In this document: positions 55,601-64,000 of the stretch, one piece after another
Layout of the letters: the number at the start of each line of letters is the position of its first letter
Numbering within the stretch: the first letter of the stretch is position 1
From: Edaphochlamys debaryana
Lineage: Eukaryota; Chlorophyta; Chlorophyceae; Chlamydomonadales
Direction of reading: 5' to 3'
Assembly (NCBI GenBank): GCA_016858145.1
Contig: JAEHOE010000007.1
Location: forward strand, 310,001-374,000
Length of the DNA stretch: 64,000 nt
Made by a program: the position numbers and the translations under genes
The notes under the pieces: model-generated
What the model was told of the DNA's origin: nothing
Seen by the model: the letters and a program-made list of their open reading frames with translations, nothing else
Database searches by the model: none

Positions 55601-58600
55601 CTGCAGGGAGATGCGGTGGGGGTCGGTATCCCTGCGCCTTCTGCGCTCTCCCTGGCTACCGTAATCCGCCCTCCCGCCACCCCCTTCCCAACCCCCCCCC
55701 CCGTCCCCCAGCAACATGGTTGTCTACCACCACAGCTTCGCAACGGGGGGCTCCAACGACCACGAATTCTGGTCGGCACCCGACGAGCTGGGCTCCTCCA
55801 TCTGGCTCGTGAGTACCGTACCGCATCAATCGGGCAGCACACGCTGAAGGCCCGCATCCCTTTCTGCTGGCTCGCTGCGGAGACCATAGCAGCCGCCATG
55901 GCGGGGGTCAACAGCCGAGACCGGCTCGCCTGGAACTAGCGCCCCCACCCTTCATCCTCCCGCGCGACCTCCCCTCTGACCCCTTCTCCTGCCCGCAGCA
56001 AAAGGACGCGCTGGAGACGCAGGAGACGTGCACGCAGGTGCGGTGGATGCGCATCAGAGCTGGGGGTGTCGTTCTCGAGCGGGCGGTGCAAGCCTAGCCT
56101 TGGCCTCGCCCGCTCCATCCCTACGCATACTTTGTCAGAGCGGTCAGAGCAGAGCCCCGGTACTGCACGCACCCGCTGCATCCCCACCTGTGACGTACTC
56201 CCGCTGCCACCCTCAGCGCCATGCACAGCAGGCACCACCTCTTGCGAACAGCAAAAGCGGCCGGGCCCGCTCCCACGCCCTCGACCAGCCAGCTCCAGTG
56301 GCCCACAGTTCAACCCCCGCCGCGCCTGCACCCCACGCAGTCCTCGTCGCAGCGGGCCAGTGGCCCCCACGCCAGCCGCTGCTCCCGTAGCTCCTGGCTG
56401 CACTTTTGGTCATAGAGGCCGGGGTAGCAAGCGCTGCACAGGCGGCGGTCTGCCAGCTCGCCCCTGCCGTGCCGCCACCGCCGCAGCCCGCCGAACTTGG
56501 CAGGCCCTCACGGGCCCTCGCACACGAGTTGGCCGCCGCAGCCGCCTCCGCGCGCTCCGCCACCGCACCCTTCCAAGCCGTTCTTCCCCCACCGCGCCGT
56601 CCCCCGGCGTCCACCACGCGCTGCGCGCTGCACAGCTCGGGGAACGAACGCGGGCGGGGAGGGAGAGCGCGAGCGCTGCGGCGAGGCCGCGGCCCTGGGC
56701 GCGCCGGTGGCGCTCAGGCGGCGGCGCTGCTTGCCCATTTCGAGCTTGCTGTTTTGCTAGCGCGCGAACGCGCTAAAGGCAGCGAGAATGAATGCGCGCG
56801 CGTTGTTTCGGGGAGGTCGCGGATGGGATGGGTCGGCACGAGCTTTCCCCACCCCCACCACCCCCACCACCCCCACCACCCGTCCACCCTCACCACCAGT
56901 CCACCCCCACCCCCACCCCCACCCCACATCCCCACCCCCACCGGAACCCCCACCCGTCCACAAATGACTCCGCCGCCGCCGCCGCAGTACAACATGCTCA
57001 AGATCGCTCGATCACTGTTCCGCTGGACGGGCGAGGTCAAGTACGCCGACTACTACGAGCGCGCGCTGCTCAACGGCATCCTGGGGACCGCGCGCCTGCC
57101 CGCGGAGGACTGGCCCGAGGTGGGGCGGGCCGCCTGGAATGTATCACACCGGGGCTCGCACACATCGCAGAGTTCTGCTCTGCATACGGTCCTGTCCTCG
57201 GTCGCCAAGGACTGCGCCGTCACCCTGGTTCCCTCGGTCACCGCGGCCGCCTCGACTGCCTCACCGCCCGCTCCTGCCCTGCCCCCCGCTCTCAACAGCA
57301 CGCGGTGCCCCACCGCCACGGCGACTCGGCGCACCACCACCACCACCACCACGTAGACCACCTGCGCCGCAGCCTCGTGGGCGCGGGGGCGGGGGCGCAG
57401 CAGGGCAAGGCCGTGCAGGCGGGCGGCTCGGGCGGCGCGGCGGAGGTGGCGCTGCCCCACTCGCGCCAGCACAACGAGGAGTGGCTGAATTGGTGGGTGC
57501 TGGAGGCATGGGGGCGGGGAGACGGGGTGGGCGGGGAGGCGGGGAGGGACGGGGTGGGCGGGGAGGCGGGGAGGGACGGGGTGGGCGGGGAGGCGGGGAG
57601 GGACGGGGTGGGCGGGGAGGCGGGGAGGGACGGGGTGGGCGGGGAGGCGGGGAGGGACGGGGTGGGCGGGGAGGCGGGGAGGGACGGGGTGGGCGGGGAG
57701 GCGGGGAGGGACGGGGTGGGCGGGGAGGCGGGGAGGGACGGGGTGGGCGGGGAGGCGGGGAGGGACGGGGTGGGCGGGGAGGCGGGGAGGGACGGGGTGG
57801 GCGGGGAGGCGGGGAGGGACGGGGTGGGCGGGGAGGCGGGGAGGGACGGGGTGGGCGGGGAGGCGGGGAGGGACGGGGTGGGCGGGGAGGCGGGGAGGGA
57901 CGGGGTGGGCGGGGAGGCGGGGAGGGACGGGTGGGCGGGGAGGCGGGGAGGGACGGGGTGGGCGGGGAGGCGGGGAGGGACGGGGTGGGCGGGGAGGCGG
58001 AGCGGAGCGGACAGTGCCACGAGGGGGACAGCATGAGAGAGGCCGGCGGGAAGGCAAGGTGACGGGGCTAGGGCTTGGTGCGAGCGGGGATCAGCTCTGC
58101 CGACACAATACTGACCCGGCCCTGGGTCGCCTCCTGTCGCATGTGCGCTGTCGAAACCAATTGGAACTGAAGGGGGTAGGTGGGCGGCTGCGGACTGTGG
58201 GGCCCCGACGCTGCACTCCAGGGAAGCCGTGCCTCCGACAGCAACTTGGCGGCATGAGCCGCCGCGTAGGGGCGTCCAGAGGGAGCGAGAGCTGGCTGTG
58301 TTGAGCGGCGCTCTCCCCCGCGCACCGCCCCCACAGGGGGTGGGCCTTCGCCAAGCCGCAGCCCCAGTGGAACGCGTCCGACGCCCACGGCCCAGGTGTG
58401 CGCTGAGCGGAAGACACACCCCACCCCATCCCACTTCTTGCCCACACTTGCCAAGCACGCCTGTCACATGCCACCCAGCCGCCGAGTCCATCCCCCACTA
58501 GTCTTCCCCTTAGTTTCACATTTTTGGGCGGCCGCACAAGGGATATCTACGAGGGCACCATCGGCCTCTGCATATCATACCCCCGCGCTCCCGCACGCCT

Positions 58601-61600
58601 CGACACCCTCCGCACATGCAGGCGTGTTCCTGTACCTGCTGCCCATGGGCACGGGCCAGTCCAAGTCGGACAACATCCACCACTGGGGCTTCCCGTTCCA
58701 CTCCTTCTGGTGCTGCTACGGCACCGTCATCGAGTCGTACGCCAAGCTGGCAGACTCCATCTACTTCAAGTGAGGGGAACAACCGGATGCGGAAGATAGC
58801 AGGCCTGCTATGCATGCCGCATGGCTGCCTCCCAAGCATCCTCCTACAGCAGACGTTCACTTCCCACGCCCACCGCCGCCTCGCTCGCAGGGACATGCAG
58901 CCGCAGGGCGGCGACAGCGGGAGCGGCGTGGCCCTCTCTCCGAGGGTGAGGTGGCACGGTGGCACAAGGGCCCTGCAGCGGCTGAGCATGTCGCGGGCTG
59001 GCGGCCCCTCGTCGTCTGTCCCCCCTACCTCCCACACGCTGCCTCCCCACCACCTCCCCTCCCCAACCTTCCTACCTGCCCCTCCCTCCCTCCCTGCCCA
59101 CCAGCTCTACATCAACCAGCTGGTCTCATCCAAGCTGACGTGGAAGGAGCTGGGCGTCAAGCTGACAATGGAGGCAGACATGCACGCGCCGGGTGAGCAA
59201 CGTGCAGCGCGGGGAAGGGGTGGCCGTCTCGGTATTGCATGAGACACGATCGAGCCTGAGTCGGGGGTGGGCAGGCGAGGGACTTCGGGGTGGGTTTCTG
59301 AAAAGGTCCATTCGCCCCACGGTCCGGCAGGCCCCGCTGCCACCGCGGTCCTTCGCTTCGATGCGCCCAAGGCCACTGGGTTCACCCTCATGGTGGGGTC
59401 AGGGAGGGAGGGGCACGAGCCACGAGGTGTACATAGCGTGGTGCAGGACACGAGTCGGTGGTTTACGTGCTTCGCCTTCCGCTGGCCATACCTGGTCCCT
59501 AATAGCAGCACAGCTGCAAGCTCGCGCATCTAACCCCCACGCTTGTGTAACCGCCCCGCCCCGCCCGCCCCCTCTCTCCCACGCAGGTGCGCATACCCGA
59601 GTGGGTGGCGGCCGCCGCCCAGGACGGCACCGGGGGCGCCGAGCTGCAGGTCAACGGGGTGCGCTGGGCCTCGTGCCCCGGGCCGCCCAAGGACTCGAGC
59701 TACTGCCAGATCGCTCGGTGGGGCGGAGCGGCTGGGGGCGTTGGGCGTTGGGGGGAGGGCGCCGGGTGGTTGATGGCTGAGGGGAGGCGTTGGGGTATGT
59801 ACGGTAGTAGCCTGTGGGGACCGGCGGCTGCACGGCTGCGCGTGCCAGGTTCATGGCCCCGGAGGCTAGTACGCCAGGGCCTGATGTCCACTGACTCAGC
59901 CCATGCCCCGCGCCGCCTCACACTTCGGGCCCAAGCTCCCACCCTTTCACCCACCCACCCATCACCTACGCATCCACGCACCCACCCACCCACCCAACCA
60001 CCATCTAATCACCCACCCACCCGCACACCTCCTATCCACCAGGGAGTGGCTGGCCGGTGACTCCGTGTCCATCCGACTGCCCATGGCCTGGGGCTTCAAG
60101 CCGCTGCCCGAGAACCGCCCGCAGTACCGCAGCCTCATGGTGGGTGGCGTTTATGGGTTTATGCATGTGTAGGCCGTGTGGGCGGGCTGCTCTGAGCGGT
60201 GGTGCGGGCCGGGGAGAGCTGGAGACCGGGCGCGGCGCTGGGCAGGGCTGGCAGGGGGACGCAGCATACGCGGAGGCCGATGCGGCGCGCCGGACATCTA
60301 CTATGCATGTGTCCGCTTCTGATGACCGTTTTCCCCACCCATTATACCTGGCCAGGCGGTGATGATGGGCCCCTTCGTGATGGCTGGTATCACACACCAG
60401 GTGCGGGGCGGCAGGGGCGGGCTGGGTAGAGCAGCGTGCAGGACCGCGTTGCCCAGCCCTTCCGGGGGTCCCTCACCAACCTCAACCGCAAACCCTAACC
60501 GCAAACCCACATCCGCGCCCCTACAGGAGCGCATCCTGCGGCTGCCCGGCGGCGCCAACGGGGGCGTGAGCGAGGACCTTGCGGCCCGCGTGTACCCCCC
60601 CGAGGAGGCGGACGAGCTGCTCTCCATCCAGGCAGGAGGGCAGAGGGCAGGGGGGCAGGGATTCGAAGTGGTGGTGGAGATGGAGGAGGTGGCCGTGGGG
60701 CAGCGTAGGGGCGTCCTGTGTGTGTGCGCAACAGGCCCGAACCTCCGCCGAGCGCGTGCCACACACCCCTGCCTTCTTGCCTCCCGCACCCCTGCCCCAC
60801 CACCACACACGCAGGCCACCTGGAACGCCTCCCTCCACCTGCGCCACGACAACAACATCGCCTTTGTGTCCGAGCTGGCGGCCGACGGAGGCGACAAGCT
60901 GGTGAGCTGCCGTACAGTGTCGTACATGCCGTACAGGCGGTGCTCTCGGCCTGGTGTGGCCAGGCCGCCGAAATGGAGTGCAGCTGCGCAGGCTGCACAC
61001 GGCGGCAGTCCAGCATGTAAGCACGGTCCCCACCCACCACCACCCGTGCACGGTCCCCGCAGGACGCTACCTTCCGCCTGAGCCGCTCGTGCCACCACGA
61101 GGGGCGGCAGCAGGCGCACACCACCGCCACCGCCGCGCACCACGGCCTGCTGTCGGTGCTGCACGGACAGGAGGACGAGGAGGAGGGGGCCAGGTGCGCG
61201 GCTGCCGGCGGCGCGGGACGGGGCAAGAGAAGGGAGCACTGCGAGCCTAGAACCCCATGCCCGTCCCCGTCGTTGTACCCATCCCTGGCCTGGCCCCATC
61301 CCCAACCCCACCCCCCTCTTGCCCAGCCCCAAGCACACCCACGGGGCGCTGGTCAGCGCCTTCGCCTCCCTCCGCTCCCTCATGCGCCTGGGGCAGCACG
61401 ACTCGGGCTCGCTCAGCCTGGAGGCCATGAGCTACCCCAACCACTACCTGGCCTTCGACCAGTCGGACGTCATCGTGCTCCAGCCGGTGGGTTCAGAGGG
61501 GAGTCGTTTCGCGGCCAAAATCTGTCTGAAAATTTTCTTTCTTTCTGTCTGCGACTTCCGCCAAACCTCGCCGACCAAGCCCGAACCGAGCGTGATGTTG

Positions 61601-63588
61601 CTATTGCACCGTCTACAAATCACGCCCCGCTGCCAGCCATACCCCTCCCGGCCGTCCCACACCAAACTGCTCCTCAACCTGCCTTTGCTGGCCCCGAACG
61701 TTGACTCTCCCCATCCTACGTCACCGCCTCCTCAATCCTCACGGAACTCACCTCACTACGACTGCTGACTCCTCCGTCCTCACTCCGCCTCCGCCTCCGC
61801 CTTCGCCTCTGACTCCCTTGCGCTTCCTGCTCCCTTGCGCTGCCCCTCACTCCCACTCCCGCTCTAATACCGCCTAATCAATCCGAGACCGCACACCTGC
61901 ACTGCACTTCCTCGCCTTAAGCGAAGTCAAGCCCCACGCTCATGCAGCCTGCCCCAAACGCACGTCCTCGAAATCAAGCCCCTCCCTTACTCAGCCTCCG
62001 TCCCGGCCTCCGTCCCGCACACTATATATATGCGCCCTGCATGGCTAGCTGGAACAAGCGGAAACGTTCTCTTGCGAACAACTCAACTCAAATCGGCCAC
62101 CACGCACACGAATCCTCACTCAGCCTCCGACCCCCGCCCGCACTCAACCTCCGACTCCGCCCCGCTCTCCTCCGCTCTCCTCCGCTCTCCTCCGCTAGTG
62201 CAGCGCCTACTCAGCAATCCAATCAATATCCGTTGTCGCTGCACCTCCGCTCGAAGGTGCGGTGGTGCATCCTCGACACCTGCTCACACCTCCTCAGCTC
62301 ATTGCCGTCCCAATGCCCAACAAACGCCACACTCCAAACCCAGCAGTAAATTAAAAATAATATAAATAAACACACAACGCACACCCCGTTATGTTTGTTT
62401 CTGCTGCCAATACCTGGCGCCCGGGCTGGTAAACGGGCCTGGGCGGGTGCGCTGCGGGCGCCCGGCGCTCGCGAGGGCTGCGCCCGGGCTTGCGCGGTCG
62501 GCTCAGCTCACTCCGACTGCTGACTCCTCCGTCCTCAGTCCGCCTCGGCCTCCGGCTCCGCCTGACTCCCTTGCGCTTCCTGCTCCCTTGCGCTGCCCCT
62601 CGCTCCCACTGAAGCCCACTCCAATACCGCCCAATCAATCCCAGACCACACACCTGCACTGCACTCCCTCGCTCAACCTCCAATCAACTGCATGCCATGC
62701 CTTGCTCCCCAGGGCTCCGCCACCGTGTCGGCGGAGGGCGCCTCCGCCTCCTGCTCCAACGCCATGTGGATGATGCGGCCGGGGCTGGACGGGGCCAGCG
62801 ACACCGTGTCCTTCGAGGCGATGGCGAGGCCGGGCTGGTTCATCACCGCGCAGCAGCCCGTGGTGGGTGTGCGACAGAGCGGGGGCGGCGGCGTTGATAG
62901 TGCCCGGTGGCTTGCTTGTGTAGGCTTGGAGCTAGATTGGGGCTGGCGCCTTGGGTTATCTGTGTGGCTTGGAGGCGCTGGTGCGCCGGGAAGGGTTGCT
63001 GGTGACCCATATCGACATCCCTCGTGGCCTTGGCCCTCGCTGTATGTGCAGGGCGCCGACCATGCCTGTGCCGACGCCCCCACGGCGGCCGCGACCTGCG
63101 CCGACCAGAGCGCCACGGGGCCGTGCAACGTGGGCGGTTGTGAGTCGGGGGCGCAAGATTTGGCGCGAGTGCCTCCCTCTGTGGGCCCGAGGGCAGAGAT
63201 GGTCAAACTCCTGTCTGCGTTCGTCTTCGTCTCTGTCCCTGCCTCTGTCAGGACCGCCCTGCTGGACCCTGCCAGCCCGCCGTGCGTGCAAGGCCCTTTG
63301 TAACCGCCCCTCTTCCGCGCCCGTTCTGGCCTCGCCCTCCCCACAGACGGCGCGCGCGTGCTGTGCCGTAAGACGTGCGGCGTCTGCAACGCCACGGCCT
63401 CGGCGCTGCGCCTGCGGGAGCGCCCCGCGCCGGCGGCCTCCTCCTTCCGCCTGGCCCCCGCCGCCCGCCGCGCCTACCCCGCCGGCTCCTACGTGTTGGC
63501 AGGCAGCAACCGCCACTTCCTGCTGGCGCCGCTGGGCAACCTGGTGGACGAGAGGTACACGGCGTACTTCGACATCAAGAGCTTGTGA
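52643..63588 (+). CDS. Secreted GH127 (DUF1680) arabinofuranosidase-like enzyme with AbfB and ShKT domains
   Basis: About 25 exons. The signal peptide is MGALGAGLLVLCLGLAARVA. The catalytic domain begins LPTPGQPYIVSWEDP and ELRGHFVGHYLSA. In GH127 the active site holds zinc bound by Glu-x-Cys and Cys-Cys. Both are present: ETC (codons 56023-56031) before YNMLKIARSLFRWTG, and FWCCYGTVIESYAKLADSIYF (Cys-Cys at 58711-58716). GH127 enzymes release beta-L-arabinofuranose from hydroxyproline-linked sugars, which fits the Hyp-rich wall of volvocine algae; substrate is inferred. An insert at about 57301-57495 in the catalytic domain has seven consecutive histidines. Beta-sandwich exons, an AbfB-like trefoil (61327-61486, 62713-62861, 63400-63585) and a ShKT cysteine domain (63052-63139, 63347-63400) follow. 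TGA 63586-63588; TGTAA at 63936-63940. Confidence 0.88.
56340..56800 (-). repeat. Dispersed element, copy 2, antisense in a GH127 intron
   Basis: On the minus strand a frame beginning at 56738 encodes MGKQRRRLSATGAP, as in copy 1, preceded by the same GCGCATTCATT upstream motif. Further on, another frame encodes a cysteine cluster (LCSACYPGLYDQKC, then CDEDCVGC) that could bind zinc. The element lies inside the 949-base intron 56038-56986 of the GH127 gene. Confidence 0.65.
56836..56960. repeat. CCCCCACCA simple repeats
   Basis: CACCCCCAC-type units directly before the exon at 56987. G-rich on the minus strand and able in principle to form quadruplexes. Confidence 0.75.
57515..58000 (+). repeat. 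27-bp G-rich minisatellite, about 18 copies
   Basis: The 27-base unit GGGTGGGCGGGGAGGCGGGG plus AGGGACG is repeated about 18 times almost without change; one copy near 57929 is a base shorter. The array fills an intron of the GH127 gene between exons ending near 57496 and starting near 58337. Because 27 is divisible by three and the unit lacks stops in this frame, the reading frame of the upstream exon stays open through it to 58036. Confidence 0.95.
59940..60036. repeat. CCCA-rich simple repeat in a GH127 intron
   Basis: CACCCACCCACC-type units immediately before the exon that starts at about 60043. Confidence 0.7.
61490..62712. mobile_element. Probable insertion flanked by about 170-bp direct repeats
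   Basis: The intron between two AbfB exons is 1.2 kb and much less GC-rich than its surroundings. Two direct repeats (about 61753-61920 and 62507-62672) share CGACTGCTGACTCCTCCGTC, TCCCTTGCGCTTCCTGCTCC and CACACCTGCACTGCACT. Between them lie a TATATATA run (62024-62032), a short CGCTCTCCTC tandem repeat (about 62160-62195) and an A-rich stretch (62345-62370). No protein is encoded. This could be a miniature LTR-type element or a decayed composite insertion. Confidence 0.5.
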
Positions 63589-64000
63589 GCTAAGCTCATT
63601 GAGCTTGCGAGCTTGCATCAGACCGTGGTCGCACGGCACTATGTCTCCGCAGGGCCAACTGCGGCGGACGCTTGAGCCAGGGAAAAGCATAGTTTGGGTT
63701 TCAAAACATAGGCGAGGCAGGAGTGTTTGAGCTGGGACCGCGCGCCCGCAGCTGGCGGCATGGGAGCCGCCGACAGTAAGAGAGGTTCGTATGGTTCGAA
63801 GCGGACGGAGCGGTGGCGGGGTGGGGCGTACTAATTGGCTGCCGGTCGCCGCGCAAGTGGGCGCGGCATGCATGCTCAGCAGCATTGATGGCTTGGAGGA
63901 TTCGGCGGCAGGCTGAACACTGCACACTTGCTGCATGTAAGGATACGGGATGGATGGATAGTGCGTGAGGGCCTGTGGAGCGTCTTCGTCGCTGAAGTGG
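63589..64000. other. 3' region of the GH127 gene
   Basis: The region contains the probable poly(A) signal TGTAA at 63936-63940, about 350 bases after the stop. No further gene is visible before the window ends. Confidence 0.5.

Noticed and set aside
62413..62430. tRNA primer-binding site (TGGCGCCCGGGC) of a retroelement
   Set aside because: It does not lie just inside the upstream direct repeat in either orientation, and no retroelement protein is encoded.

Overview
The window looks like nuclear DNA of a flagellate green alga of the Chlamydomonadales (Chlamydomonas/Volvox type). The DNA is very GC-rich. Every gene is split by many short introns with GT...CGCAG-like borders. Several genes are followed by TGTAA, the poly(A) signal used by volvocine algae. 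The gene content also fits: a centriole protein (POC5), a CDKL-type kinase, plastid-targeted proteins and a cell-wall arabinosidase with a ShKT domain. I see no organellar, bacterial or viral backbone. Because of the GC content, long open frames occur on both strands and most of them are not genes. The calls below rest on joining exons by splice sites, reading phase and recognisable protein families.

Layout. 1-3.37 kb: no convincing gene, but a 60-63 bp minisatellite, a strong hairpin and small tandem repeats. 3.37-9.68 kb (-): a multi-exon gene with an acidic N-terminus, repeated Pro/Gly-rich exon modules, two PHD-like zinc fingers and a complete Ulp1 (C48) protease domain. 11.57-17.89 kb (+): a kinesin of the kinesin-12 (KIF15/PAKRP) type with a long coiled-coil tail. 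18.74-19.40 kb (-): LSM7. 19.67-21.57 kb (+): a plastid-type ECF/ABCI ATPase. 21.80-23.54 kb (-): an unrecognised 233-residue helical protein. 24.50-31.79 kb (+): a protein of about 2,060 residues with an Ala/Glu/Pro repeat region, two IQ motifs and a C-terminal CDKL-like kinase. 32.82-34.52 kb (-): a small plastid membrane protein of seven tiny exons. 35.37-37.74 kb (-): acyl-protein thioesterase. 38.12-40.06 kb (+): an NFKBIL1-like C-terminal domain protein. 40.32-45.22 kb (-): an F-box-like/leucine-rich protein. 45.76-48.03 kb (+): a TMEM186-like mitochondrial membrane protein. 48.64-52.34 kb (-): POC5. 52.64-63.59 kb (+): a secreted GH127 glycosidase with AbfB and ShKT domains.

The genes alternate strands almost perfectly. 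They form divergent pairs with short shared promoters (about 270-540 bp in most pairs) and convergent pairs whose 3' ends meet or overlap. They are not an operon or pathway. At most there is a loose cilium/centriole/microtubule theme (POC5, CDKL kinase, kinesin-12).

Repeats sit mainly in introns: a perfect (CTG)30, an 18-copy 27-bp G-rich minisatellite, two related copies of a dispersed element that encodes the start MGKQRRRLSATGAP (both antisense to their host gene), and an insertion flanked by direct repeats.
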